From contig NZ_JANZNT010000001.1 of assembly GCF_025153455.1 (NCBI RefSeq), forward strand, positions 1,488,001 to 1,552,000: a stretch of DNA of 64,000 nt, in the 5' to 3' direction. The position numbers and the translations under genes were made by a program. Each line of letters starts with the position of its first letter. Position 1 is the first letter of the stretch. The notes under the pieces are model-generated. The model ran no database searches, had not been told where the DNA came from, and saw nothing but the letters and a program-made list of their open reading frames with translations. This document shows, one piece after another, positions 44,603-53,230 of the stretch. The stretch is from Sphingomonas sp. BGYR3. GTDB lineage: Bacteria > Pseudomonadota > Alphaproteobacteria > Sphingomonadales > Sphingomonadaceae.

Positions 44603-45448
44603 TCATTCGCTGCCGTTGGGAAAGACCAGCGGCGCCAGTTCGCCGAACCGCTCTTCGCGCAACGTGATCGCCAGCACCGGGTCCATCTGCGCGCCCAGCG
44701 ACCCCGGCGTATGGCCGGTAAAGTGACGGATTTCGTTGATCATGTGCGACTGGTCATAAAAATGGACGGCCACCTCGGACGGCGGCCGCCCGGTGGCGAT
44801 CTCTGTCGCGGCGCGCAGGGTGCGGAACTTGCGCTCCAGGAACTTGGGCGGCCCGCCATAATATCGGTTCACCAGCCGCGTCACCTGCCGTTCCGACATG
44901 GGCAGCACGGCAAACAGGTCGGCAACCCGGATCGGCCCCGGCTGGGTCAGCCACTGGCGCACCACCTCGCACAGATGGCGATGATCGTCGGGCACGGGAT
45001 TGCGCCGCACATGATTGAGGATGAACGGTTCGGCCACCGCCACCATGTCGGCCAGCGTCTCGATCCCCCGCAACCGTTCGAGCAGCGCCAGCCCCTCCTC
45101 GCCGAACAACAGCGCGCCGTCGGTCACATGATCGGCGCGGTCGGCCGCCGACATGCCGACCAGGCTGCCCCAGCCGACCGCGCGCAGCGACGCGCCGAAA
45201 CAATGGAACGGGCCGTTGACGCGATAGGGGGATGCCCCGGTGCCGGGACCGTTGATCATGATCGGCGTCGATGGTTCTTCATGCCCGCCGGGAAAGGCGA
45301 TCACGCCCTCCCCCTTCAGCATGAACCGGATCTGACCGACATCGGCCCGTTCGATCCCCTCGAACTGCGGCGAATCATCCCGAAACAGGTAGAAGACAGA
45401 GACGAACGGCGCGACCTCGGCAGACGGCAGCGCAAAATTCAGTTGCAT
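44603..45448 (-). CDS. AraC-family transcriptional regulator
   Basis: A 281-residue regulator with an N-terminal ligand-sensing domain (GEGVIAFPGGHEEPSTPIMINGPGTG) and a C-terminal AraC/XylS HTH pair: LFAVLPMSERQVTRLVNRYYGGPPKFLERKFRTLRA, then EVAVHFYDQSHMINEIRHFTGHTPGSL, which is the family signature. It is divergent from the candidate RNA locus and pyrD. Target not known. Confidence 0.9.
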   Translation of the reverse strand: MQLNFALPSAEVAPFVSVFYLFRDDSPQFEGIERADVGQIRFMLKGEGVIAFPGGHEEPSTPIMINGPGTGASPYRVNGPFHCFGASLRAVGWGSLVGMSAADRADHVTDGALLFGEEGLALLERLRGIETLADMVAVAEPFILNHVRRNPVPDDHRHLCEVVRQWLTQPGPIRVADLFAVLPMSERQVTRLVNRYYGGPPKFLERKFRTLRAATEIATGRPPSEVAVHFYDQSHMINEIRHFTGHTPGSLGAQMDPVLAITLREERFGELAPLVFPNGSE

Positions 45449-45566
45449 CGACCCCAGGCGCCCCCGCTTCCTCGCGCTATCGCATCATCACGTAACCCCA
45501 ATGACTTTGACCAGCATGTACCGGATATTCAATGAGATTTGTTCGATGACAGCATCCGGAACGGAC

Positions 45567-45600
45567 AAAAAAACGGCCCGGCTCACGAATGAGCCGAGCC
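45567..45600 (-). terminator. Intrinsic terminator of a minus-strand transcript
   Basis: GGCCCGGCTCA (45575-45585) pairs with TGAGCCGAGCC (45590-45600) with one mismatch and a CGAA loop; seven As at 45567-45573 become a U7 tract on the minus strand. No annotated minus-strand gene lies to its right, so it ends an unseen RNA or guards against antisense readthrough. Confidence 0.8.
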
Positions 45601-45680
45601 GACGAAGTTCAGGCGCCCCCGCAAGGGGCCGCCTCGGGTCGCAGGGATCACCTAGCGGCTAAGGGGGAATACGTATTGGA
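45567..45680 (-). ncRNA. Candidate small RNA
   Basis: The minus strand between the pyrD leader and the terminator at 45567-45600 has a C-rich single-strand stretch (CCCCC), the strong hairpin at 45612-45633, then the terminator hairpin. This is the profile of a trans-acting sRNA. The 5' end is my guess near the AATACGTATT palindrome; no clear promoter box was found. Alternatively, the plus-strand complement may be a structured pyrD leader. Confidence 0.35.
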
Positions 45681-45698
45681 CAAAAGCGACAAGCCGGG

Positions 45699-45718
45699 GC
45701 GTCAATGCGATTTGACGC
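45699..45718 (+). promoter_or_regulatory. Inverted repeat before pyrD
   Basis: GCGTCAA (45699-45705) and TTGACGC (45712-45718) are exact inverted repeats around TGCGAT, 29 nt before the pyrD start. May be an operator or a leader hairpin near the ribosome site. Evidence is symmetry and position only. Confidence 0.4.
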
Positions 45719-45746
45719 TGGCCCGGCGCAGTGCCATCGACCGGCC

Positions 45747-46739
45747 ATGCTTTACCCGCTTGTCCAGTCCGCGCTGTTCCGCATCGAACCGGAGCGTGCG
45801 CACCGCCTGACGATCCGCGCGCTGGCCCTGTGGGGCGGCGTCGGTGCGCCGCTGGCCCCGGCCCTGCCCGCGCATCCGGTGACGCTCGCTGGCCTCACCT
45901 TTCCCAACCCCATTGGCCTCGCCGCCGGGGTGGACAAGGATGCAGAGGCGGTGGACGGGTTTCTCGCGCTCGGCTTCGGCTTTGTGGAGGTCGGAACGCT
46001 GACCCCGCGGCCCCAGGCGGGCAATCCCCGCCCCCGCCTGTTCCGGCTGGTCGAGGATCAGGCGGTGATCAATCGCATGGGCTTCAACAATGCCGGTCTA
46101 GACGCCGCGCTGCTGCGCCTGTCGGTCGCCCGGCGCCAGGGGATCGTCGGCATCAATGTCGGCGCGAACAAGGATTCGGACGATCGCATCGCGGATTACG
46201 CATACGGCGTGGCTGCGGCTGCTGCCCATGGCGATTATGTCACCATCAACATCAGTTCGCCCAACACGCCGGGCCTGCGCGATCTTCAGGAACAGCCGAT
46301 GCTGGGCGATCTGCTCACCCGCTGCGACGCTGCCCGTCACTTGGCCGATGGCACGCGCCGCCCGCTATTTCTGAAAATCGCGCCGGATTGCCCCCGCGAC
46401 CTGATCGACCGGATCGTCCGCGCGGCCATCGACCATCATGTCGATGCGTTGATCGTATCCAACACCACCATCACCCGGCCGGACACGCTGCAATCGGGCG
46501 CGGCGGGCGAAGCGGGCGGCCTGTCCGGCGCGCCGCTGCGCGATCTGGCCCGCGCCAAGCTGGCGGAGGCGCGTTCGGCAACCGGCGGTCAATTGCCGCT
46601 GATCTCGGTCGGCGGCATCGATTCGGCGGAAGAGGCGCAGGCGCGGCTGGATGCCGGCGCGACGCTGGTTCAGCTCTATTCCGCGCTGCTGTTCCACGGG
46701 CCGGGGCTTGCCGCGCGCATCGCCCGCGGCCTTGGCTGA
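45747..46739 (+). CDS. pyrD: Dihydroorotate dehydrogenase (quinone), class 2
   Basis: Membrane-associated FMN enzyme of pyrimidine synthesis that passes electrons to quinone. N-terminal helices (LYPLVQSALFRIEPERAHRLTI) bind the membrane; conserved pieces are NPIGLAAGVDKDAEA, VGTLTPRPQAGNPRPRLFRL, NRMGFNNAG, and NISSPNTPGLRDLQ with the class 2 catalytic serine, and SVGGIDSAEEAQARLDAGA near the end. Start at ATG 45747 (330 residues); an upstream ATG at 45705 would add 14 atypical residues. Confidence 0.94.
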   Translation: MLYPLVQSALFRIEPERAHRLTIRALALWGGVGAPLAPALPAHPVTLAGLTFPNPIGLAAGVDKDAEAVDGFLALGFGFVEVGTLTPRPQAGNPRPRLFRLVEDQAVINRMGFNNAGLDAALLRLSVARRQGIVGINVGANKDSDDRIADYAYGVAAAAAHGDYVTINISSPNTPGLRDLQEQPMLGDLLTRCDAARHLADGTRRPLFLKIAPDCPRDLIDRIVRAAIDHHVDALIVSNTTITRPDTLQSGAAGEAGGLSGAPLRDLARAKLAEARSATGGQLPLISVGGIDSAEEAQARLDAGATLVQLYSALLFHGPGLAARIARGLG

Positions 46740-46861
46740 TTGCCCGTTTCGATCAGTATCTCCGGATCAATCGGTTTGAACGATTAACGCTCATCGCCCA
46801 AATCACTGGATCAAAGCGGTGCGCCACCCGTTGGCCAGTCGCAGTACCGGGAGTGAGCGAC

Positions 46862-47098
46862 GTGTCACGCGATCTGATGAAGACCCTGACCTATCTGGTC
46901 ATCCACCTCGCGATCGGCTTTTCGGTGGCCTATGCCTTCACCGGCTCGTTCGCCATTGCGGGCGGCATCGCGCTGATCGAACCGTGCTGCAACGCCATCG
47001 CCTATTTCTTCCATGAAAAGGCCTGGGCAAAGGACTGGAGCAATTTCTCGATGCTGAAGGCGTTCGCCCATCAGCATGACGATACCTATCGCGCCTGA
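46862..47098 (+). CDS. DUF2061 small membrane protein
   Basis: A 78-residue inner-membrane protein of the DUF2061 family: SRDLMKTLTYLVIHLAIGFSVAYAFTGS, a second helix IAGGIALIEPCCNAIAYFFHEKAW, then a polar end. Function unknown. The start is GTG at 46862, with GGGAG 8 nt upstream. Its stop is 2 nt from the stop of the convergent gamma-glutamyltransferase gene. Confidence 0.85.
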   Translation: MSRDLMKTLTYLVIHLAIGFSVAYAFTGSFAIAGGIALIEPCCNAIAYFFHEKAWAKDWSNFSMLKAFAHQHDDTYRA

Positions 47099-47100
47099 CC

Positions 47101-48843
47101 CTATCGCGCCTGCCCCGCTGGCAGCACCAGTACCACGCCCTCGCGCCGGGGATCGAACCCGCCATCGACGCGCCCCTTGCGGATCATCACGCCGTGCAGC
47201 CCTGAATCCTCGCCCTGTCCGGGCTTCAGGTCGACGCCCCTCGCCTTCAGCGCGGCCAGCAGATCGGGGCTGAACTTCGTCACTTCGCCGTTAAAGCTGG
47301 GTCCGCGCGCCACCAGATTGGGCAGCGCCAGCGCATCCTGCATCGGCATCCCCCAGTCCGCCGCCGCCACCAGCGACTTGCCGACATAGGCCAGGATGGC
47401 ATTGCCCCCCGCCGATCCCAGCGCGCCGGCAAACCGGCCGTCCGCGTCCAGCAGGATCAGCGGCGTCATCGACGATCGCGGCCGCTTGCCCGCGCCGACC
47501 GCATTGGCCGCCGGTCGTCCGTCCGGCTCGGTCGGCGAAAAGCTGAAATCGGTCATCTGGTTATTCAGGAAAAACCCGTCGACCATCCGGCCGGTGCCAA
47601 AGATGCTTTCCACCGTCGTCGTCATCGACACGACATTGCCCGCCGCATCCCCGACGATGAAATGCGATGTTCCCGCCGGCTCCAGCGTCCGGTCCATCGC
47701 CAGCCTGGGCGCGCCCGGCGGCGTTCCCGCCGCTGGTGCAGGCCCCGCCCGCTCCCCGATCAGCGCCGCGCGAGAGGCGACATAGGCGGGATCAAGCAAC
47801 CCCGCGACCGGCACGTCCGGCACATCGCCGACATACCGGTCCCGGTCGGCGTACATCAGGCGGCTTGCCTCAGCGAACAGGAACCATGCCTGCGCATCCT
47901 GCGGCCCGCGCTTGGCAATATCCGTCCGCTCCAGCATGGCGAACAGCTGCAGCAGCCCCACCCCGCTCGACGGCGGCGGCGGCACGCAGATTTTCCAGAC
48001 GCGATAGGGGCGGCACAGCGCCTGCCGCTTGACGGGGCGATAGGCGGAAAGGTCCGCCATCGTCATCGTACCGGCCAGCGGCCCCGCCGTGGTCCGCGCC
48101 ACGATCCGCTCCGCCGTCGGGCCGGCATACAGCGCCTTTGGCCCCTCCGCGGCCAGCCGCTTCAGGAACGCGGCATAGGCGGGGTTGCGGATCGTATCGC
48201 CGACATCGGCCAGCGTGCCGTCGCTTTCCCCGAAATAGGCGCGGGCATCCGCCACCTGCAGCTGCGGGAAACTGCCGCCCAGAAACCGGCCCAGGCGCGG
48301 CGTCACCGTGAACCCGTCGGTCGCCACCCGCTCGGCATCGCCGAACAGCGTGCCCCAGGGCAGCCGCCCATGCTCGCCATGCGCCATGGCCAGCATCGCC
48401 ACCGCGCCCGGTACGCCAGTCGCCCGCCCGCTGACCACCGCGTCGCGATAGCCAAGCGGCTTGCCATCGGCGCCCATGAACATCGCCGGATCGGCACCCG
48501 CGGGCGCCACCTCGCGGCCGTCGAAAATCTCGACCCCGCCGGTGCCTGCGTTGAAATAGGTCATGAACGCCCCGCCGCCGACGCCCGAGCTTTGCGGCTC
48601 GACCAGGCTCAGCATCGCCTGCACCGCAATGGCCGCATCGACCGCGCTGCCCCCGCGCTTCAGCACCGCCATGCCCGCCTCGGCCGCGATCGGATTGGCC
48701 GCGATGACAAAGGCGTCGGTCCGCGCCGCCGGCATCCCTGCCCGGGCAGGTCGCTGGTCCGCTACCGGGGCGCAGGAACTGGCCATGCCGATCGCGGCGA
48801 TGGCGGCAAGGGTCCGGGCGAACAGGGTGCGGATCGGCGTCAT
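47101..48843 (-). CDS. ggt: Gamma-glutamyltransferase (lipoprotein)
   Basis: Periplasmic enzyme that cleaves glutathione and other gamma-glutamyl compounds; made as a proenzyme that cuts itself. Lipobox GMASSC (Cys24), N-terminal NPIAAEAGMAVLKRGGSAVDAAIAVQAMLSLVEPQSSGVGGGAFM, and the small subunit start with nucleophile T392 in GTSHFIVGD. Later GSAGGNAI lines the oxyanion site. 580 residues, normal. Confidence 0.94.
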   Translation of the reverse strand: MTPIRTLFARTLAAIAAIGMASSCAPVADQRPARAGMPAARTDAFVIAANPIAAEAGMAVLKRGGSAVDAAIAVQAMLSLVEPQSSGVGGGAFMTYFNAGTGGVEIFDGREVAPAGADPAMFMGADGKPLGYRDAVVSGRATGVPGAVAMLAMAHGEHGRLPWGTLFGDAERVATDGFTVTPRLGRFLGGSFPQLQVADARAYFGESDGTLADVGDTIRNPAYAAFLKRLAAEGPKALYAGPTAERIVARTTAGPLAGTMTMADLSAYRPVKRQALCRPYRVWKICVPPPPSSGVGLLQLFAMLERTDIAKRGPQDAQAWFLFAEASRLMYADRDRYVGDVPDVPVAGLLDPAYVASRAALIGERAGPAPAAGTPPGAPRLAMDRTLEPAGTSHFIVGDAAGNVVSMTTTVESIFGTGRMVDGFFLNNQMTDFSFSPTEPDGRPAANAVGAGKRPRSSMTPLILLDADGRFAGALGSAGGNAILAYVGKSLVAAADWGMPMQDALALPNLVARGPSFNGEVTKFSPDLLAALKARGVDLKPGQGEDSGLHGVMIRKGRVDGGFDPRREGVVLVLPAGQAR

Positions 48844-48946
48844 GCCGATACCTTAACCGCGCCATGCTGCGGCGCAACCAGCATCGCCCGTTGCCGCCCG
48901 CCAAATGCCTGCCTACAACCCTCCGGTCATTCTGAGAGGATCGTCC

Positions 48947-50752
48947 GTGGCAGCAGCGCGCCAGCTCGAACATTTTCCCAATCTCGTCACCCTGTTCTTC
49001 ACCCGTGCCCGTGAACAGGGGGACAAGCCGTTTCTCTGGGCCAAGCATGGCGGCAAATGGCATCCGACCAGCTGGGCAGAGGCGGCGGACAAGGTCGCCT
49101 CGCTCGCGGCCGGGCTGAAGTCGCTGGGCCTGAAACCGGGCGACCGCGTGATGCTGGTCAGCGAAAACCGACCGGAATGGTGCATCAGCGATCTGGCGAT
49201 CATGGCGGCGGGCTGCATCACCGTGCCGACCTATGTCACCAACACCGAACGCGATCATCAGCATATCGTGGAAAACAGCGGGGCGGCCGCCGCCATCGTC
49301 TCGACCGGCAAGCTGGCCAAGGTGCTGATCCCCGCGCTGCTGCGCTCCAATGCCTGTCGACACCTCATTGCCATGGAGGATCTGCGCGGCGGCCAGGCCG
49401 GCCCGTTCGAACAGCATCACTGGCAGGGGCTGATCGACGCTCACCCGACCACGCCGGCCGATGCCGCCGCCGCTGCCGCGCACCTCAAGCGCGAGGATCT
49501 GGCCTGCATCATCTACACCAGCGGCACCGGCGGCGCGCCGCGCGGCGTGTGCCAGCATCACGGCGCGATCCTTCACAATGTGGAGGGGTGCGTGACGGTG
49601 ATCAGCGAGGATTTCGGCTGGGACGAAGAGGTGTTCCTCTCCTTCCTCCCGCTATCCCACGCCTATGAACATTCCGGCGGACAGCATTTCCCGATCGGCC
49701 TCGGCGCGCAGATCTATTATTCCGAGGGGCTGGACAAGCTGGCCAGCAATATCGAGGAAACGCGGCCCACGATCATGGTCGTCGTGCCCCGCCTGTTCGA
49801 AGTGCTGCGCACGCGGATCAGCAAGGCGATCGAGAAACAGGGCAAGCTGTCCACCTACCTTCTCGACCGCGCCGTCGCGATCGGCGGAAAACGCGCGAAC
49901 ACGGGCCGCGTGCCGATCATCGATCAACCGATGAACCTCATCCTTTCCCGCACGCTCAAGCCCAAAATCGCGCAGCGGTTCGGCGGCCGGCTAAAGGCGA
50001 TGGTGTCGGGCGGCGCGCCGCTCAACCCGGAAATCGGCATCTTCTTCGACGCGCTCGGCCTCACCTTTCTGCAGGGCTATGGCCAGACCGAGGCCGCGCC
50101 CGTCATCTCGTGCAACCGCCCCTCGGTGGGGCTGAAACACGACACGGTCGGCCCGCCGCTCAAGAATACCGAGGTGCGCATCGCCGAGGATGGCGAGATC
50201 CTGGTGCGCGGCGAACTGGTCATGCACGGCTATTGGCGGAATGAGGAGGAAACGGCCCGCGTCTTAAGGGACGGCTGGCTCCACACCGGCGATATCGGCG
50301 AAATCGACGACCGCGGCCGCATCAAGATCACCGACCGGAAAAAGGATATCATCGTCAACGACAAGGGCGATAATGTCGCCCCGCAAAAGGTCGAGGGGAT
50401 GCTGACCCTGCAACCCGAAATCCTGCAGGCGATGATCTATGGCGACCGAAAGCCCTATATGGTCGCGGTGCTGGTGCCCGATCCCGAATGGGTTCAGCAA
50501 TGGTGCGCACGCAGCGCCACCGCGTGCAATTTCAAGGCGCTGGCCCAGCATCATGAGTTCATGAAGGCGATGGGCGCGGCGGTGGAACGGGTGAACCGGG
50601 ACCTGTCGGTGATCGAGCGCGTCCGCCGCTTCATCGTCGCCGACGAACCCTTTGCCATCGAAAACCAGCAGCTGACCCCCAGCCTGAAAATCCGCCGCCA
50701 CGTCCTGAAACAAACCTATGGCGAGCGGCTGGACGCGCTCTACGGCAGCTGA
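48947..50752 (+). CDS. Long-chain acyl-CoA synthetase (AMP-forming)
   Basis: Activates fatty acids via an acyl-adenylate. Motifs: IIYTSGTGGAPRGVCQHHG (P-loop, an unusual GTGGAPRG form of the usual TSGTTGxPKG), the GYGQTEAAPVISCNRP adenylate motif, WLHTGDIGEIDDRGRIKITDRKKD, and a C-terminal LTPSLKIRR. I start at GTG 48947 behind GAGAGG (601 residues); an ATG at 48905 lacks a ribosome site. Divergent from ggt. Confidence 0.9.
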   Translation: MAAARQLEHFPNLVTLFFTRAREQGDKPFLWAKHGGKWHPTSWAEAADKVASLAAGLKSLGLKPGDRVMLVSENRPEWCISDLAIMAAGCITVPTYVTNTERDHQHIVENSGAAAAIVSTGKLAKVLIPALLRSNACRHLIAMEDLRGGQAGPFEQHHWQGLIDAHPTTPADAAAAAAHLKREDLACIIYTSGTGGAPRGVCQHHGAILHNVEGCVTVISEDFGWDEEVFLSFLPLSHAYEHSGGQHFPIGLGAQIYYSEGLDKLASNIEETRPTIMVVVPRLFEVLRTRISKAIEKQGKLSTYLLDRAVAIGGKRANTGRVPIIDQPMNLILSRTLKPKIAQRFGGRLKAMVSGGAPLNPEIGIFFDALGLTFLQGYGQTEAAPVISCNRPSVGLKHDTVGPPLKNTEVRIAEDGEILVRGELVMHGYWRNEEETARVLRDGWLHTGDIGEIDDRGRIKITDRKKDIIVNDKGDNVAPQKVEGMLTLQPEILQAMIYGDRKPYMVAVLVPDPEWVQQWCARSATACNFKALAQHHEFMKAMGAAVERVNRDLSVIERVRRFIVADEPFAIENQQLTPSLKIRRHVLKQTYGERLDALYGS

Positions 50753-50763
50753 CCAAAAAGCCT

Positions 50764-50835
50764 CCTCCCCCTCGACGGGGGAGGATAGCGAAGCTTGGCG
50801 CGACGCGCCTGGCGCAGCCTGGAGAGGGTGAAGGG
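50764..50835. repeat. REP-like palindromic intergenic element
   Basis: CCTCCCCC and GGGGGAGG form an 8-bp hairpin around TCGAC (about 50764-50784), followed by a GC-rich tail with GGCGCGACGCGCC-like symmetry and CCTGGAGAGGGTG. This matches the general look of palindromic intergenic repeats seen in sphingomonad genomes. Only one copy is in the window. It also lies where a terminator between convergent genes is expected. Confidence 0.45.
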
Positions 50836-50872
50836 TAAGGGTCTTTTCTTCGACCGGCGCCTTCACCCCCAA

Positions 50873-51940
50873 TCAATCCGCCATCGCGCCCTCAGCCGCT
50901 TGCCCAAGCTTCAGCAGGTCCCCGAACGACATCGGCCGTTCGATCAGGCCGGGGTGCGGCGAATAGCCCGCGTGCCACCGCTTTTCGTCCATTGCCTCGC
51001 GCGCGATGCTCATGCTGAACAATCGCCGGGGCACGGGTGAGCGATTGTCCGGCCCGGCGTGCAGCATGTCGCTTTGATACAGGATCACCGTCCCCTTGCG
51101 CGGCGCGGTGCTCACCACCGGAAACCGCGCATCCAGCGCCCGCCCCTCCCGGATCAGCCGCCACACCGTGCCGGGCGTCAGCGTGCGCACGCTGAACACC
51201 GGGTTCTTGCCGATCAGAAAGCGGAGCAGATTGGGCTGATGCTCGTCCCAGTGCGTCGAAAACACCCGGTCGCGAAACTCGCCCGGCGCCAGCGGCGTCT
51301 CCCGGCTGTTCCGCATCGCCCACAGCTTTTTCAGGTTATGGGCAAGGATGCGGACATTCCACCGCGCGCGGATCAGTTCCATCTGCGCCTCGGCCGCCGC
51401 GCCATGCTTTTTCGCCGCACCCGGAAACACCTGCGTCCCCGGCACGAACACCGTGCCGCCCTGCGCCGCCGACACGTCCTCCACCGCCGCGAACAGGCTG
51501 ATGACCCCACTGGGATCGCGATGGACATATTGGTGCGATGATCCGGCATAGCTGGTCAGCGTCGTCACCTCGAGCAGCGGATGGTCCGGCGCGCAGTAGT
51601 GCGCGATCACCTCCTCCAGCCGCCGGGCCAGCGTCGCGGCAAGGCCCATGACGGCGGGCGTCGCGGGCAACGAACAGAAATCGCGCCGCCGATACCGGTT
51701 GTCCGTCTGGCTGGCGAACGCACAGCGATTGCGCGCTGAATCGTCGATCGTCTCGCGGATCAGCCCGGCCGCAAGGTCGGCCTCGGCGTCGGACAGCAGC
51801 CCGGTCAGGATCACCAGCCCATGCGTTTCCATGCTGGCCAGCGCCGCCCGCGCACACGCCCCGGTCAGCCGCCCGGCACCATCCAGGACCGCCGCCACCT
51901 CGAACGCGGATGTGTCGCCGGAAACCTTCAGCCCGTCCAT
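50873..51940 (-). CDS. Phytanoyl-CoA dioxygenase (PhyH)-family protein
   Basis: Fe(II)/2-oxoglutarate-type oxygenase of 355 residues. Iron ligands: H140 and D142 in HQYVHRDPSG and the distal H294 in DMLHAGPDNRS, with R300 as probable 2-oxoglutarate anchor. An insertion of about 100 residues lies between GGTVFVPGTQVFPG and the distal histidine. ATG 51940 chosen over a TTG slightly upstream. Substrate unknown. Confidence 0.85.
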   Translation of the reverse strand: MDGLKVSGDTSAFEVAAVLDGAGRLTGACARAALASMETHGLVILTGLLSDAEADLAAGLIRETIDDSARNRCAFASQTDNRYRRRDFCSLPATPAVMGLAATLARRLEEVIAHYCAPDHPLLEVTTLTSYAGSSHQYVHRDPSGVISLFAAVEDVSAAQGGTVFVPGTQVFPGAAKKHGAAAEAQMELIRARWNVRILAHNLKKLWAMRNSRETPLAPGEFRDRVFSTHWDEHQPNLLRFLIGKNPVFSVRTLTPGTVWRLIREGRALDARFPVVSTAPRKGTVILYQSDMLHAGPDNRSPVPRRLFSMSIAREAMDEKRWHAGYSPHPGLIERPMSFGDLLKLGQAAEGAMAD

Positions 51941-52119
51941 GCCAGCCTGCCGCAAGGGAGAATGTCAGGCAAGGTAGTGACCCAAAACCCTAGCCATCGG
52001 GTTAATCCCCGCATCCCGCTTGCCACGTCGCGACCGCTATTCACCGCCGAAGATCAACCAGCCGCCGGTCAGCAAACGACCCCGTTGCGGACATTGGTGG
52101 TTCTGATAACAATCCAGTC

Positions 52120-52491
52120 ATGAGGGCTATTGTTGCAACAACGGCATTGGCATTGGCTGTAGGGTGCGGCCAAGCGGCAAATCCTGAACCGGCGTTGGAA
52201 GGCACAGCGGTGTTCTTCAACTTTTATGGCGAACCCGTTCAGGTCTATGTCAACGATGAATTGCTATTCGCTGAGCGTTTAGACGTCGACGACAGTTCGA
52301 CGGGGCTCTCCAAGGAGACATCCCTTAGCTTGAGCGGATGTTCACAAATCAAAATAGTCACCTCTTCACATCAGTCTCAGCAGCGAGTTTGTCCTGAAAA
52401 AAGCGGCTTTGGTTTGTGGGTCTCACCATCGAGTGCGGGAGGTCCAGTCACGATCGAATTCCAACCGATATTCACTCCGGGCTTGGACTGA
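52120..52491 (+). CDS. Hypothetical lipoprotein with atypical base composition
   Basis: A 123-residue protein with a lipoprotein signal (TALALAVGC, Cys16) and a beta-rich domain (GTAVFFNFYGEPVQVYVNDELLFAERL) plus two later cysteines (SGCSQIK, RVCPEK). Its base composition is visibly more AT-rich than all its neighbours and its codon use differs (AAC/AAT, TTG, ACA), so it may be newly acquired. No family recognised. Confidence 0.7.
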   Translation: MRAIVATTALALAVGCGQAANPEPALEGTAVFFNFYGEPVQVYVNDELLFAERLDVDDSSTGLSKETSLSLSGCSQIKIVTSSHQSQQRVCPEKSGFGLWVSPSSAGGPVTIEFQPIFTPGLD

Positions 52492-52648
52492 TCATCAACG
52501 TCAGTTTCCCACCTAATGGCGGTCATCCGGCTCACTGGTCGAGCATCCCGACAACGGACAACGCTGGCGACAGTGTGACCGACGGGGCCGGGCCTTTCCT
52601 TGATGCTCGCACGAATGCAACCTGGCCGTGACGGTGCTGCACCAATCC

Positions 52649-53134
52649 CTATGCCGGTCGCCCGAACGGCCCGTTCAGCCGGACGATCGCGCCGTTCAGG
52701 ATCGCGGCAAAACTGACCCAGATCAGGTACGGCACGATCAGCCAGCTTGCGAGTTCGGAATAGGGGCGCAGGCCGATGCACAACGCCAGCACCGATGCCC
52801 ACAGGAACACCACCTCGATCAGCGCCCAGTCGGGCCGCTTCACGGTAAAGAACAGCGGCGACCACAGAAAATGGCCGACAAAGTTGACGGCATACAGGAT
52901 GATGATCGCCCGCTGGCCCGCCGGATCGCCGCCCGCACCGTCCCATGCCAGTACCGCCGCCCATGCCGCCAGGCCCAGGATCACCGTCCATGCCGGACCG
53001 AACAGCCAGTCCGGCGGCTGAAAACTCGGCTTCTTCAGGTTGCGGTACCATGGCCCGATGGTGGTCAAAACGCCGCCGCCCACCCCCAGAATGACGGCCC
53101 AGGCGATGGCGGCAATGACATGGGGATCGGGCAT
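52649..53134 (-). CDS. tspO: TspO/MBR-family membrane protein
   Basis: Five-helix membrane protein of the translocator/tryptophan-rich sensory family; binds porphyrins and affects photo-oxidative stress and tetrapyrrole metabolism. The signature WYRNLKKPSFQPPDWLFGPAWTVI is clear, followed by LYAVNFVGHFLWSPLFFTVKRPDWALIEVVFLW. 161 residues, ATG 53134. Confidence 0.92.
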   Translation of the reverse strand: MPDPHVIAAIAWAVILGVGGGVLTTIGPWYRNLKKPSFQPPDWLFGPAWTVILGLAAWAAVLAWDGAGGDPAGQRAIIILYAVNFVGHFLWSPLFFTVKRPDWALIEVVFLWASVLALCIGLRPYSELASWLIVPYLIWVSFAAILNGAIVRLNGPFGRPA

Positions 53135-53230
53135 CCGCTATATATGGAGTGTCGGCTCTTTGCCGCAACGCCGGACGGGGCCGCAAATTTCGCTGTCCTA
53201 CAGCGCGTTCGTCATTGCACAGACTGGCGA

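Larger units (their letters stand above)
45449..45746. other. Intergenic region between araC-type gene and pyrD
   Basis: About 298 nt with no convincing protein gene; a 73-codon frame at 45589 has no family-like sequence. It contains a minus-strand terminator (45567-45600), a GC-rich hairpin (GGCGCCCCC/GGGGCCGCC, 45612-45633), a 10-bp palindrome AATACGTATT (45668-45677) and the repeat GCGTCAA/TTGACGC (45699-45718). Confidence 0.6.

Noticed and set aside
45589..45810. 73-codon frame upstream of pyrD
   Set aside because: No ribosome site, runs into pyrD in another frame, and the sequence is explained by hairpins.
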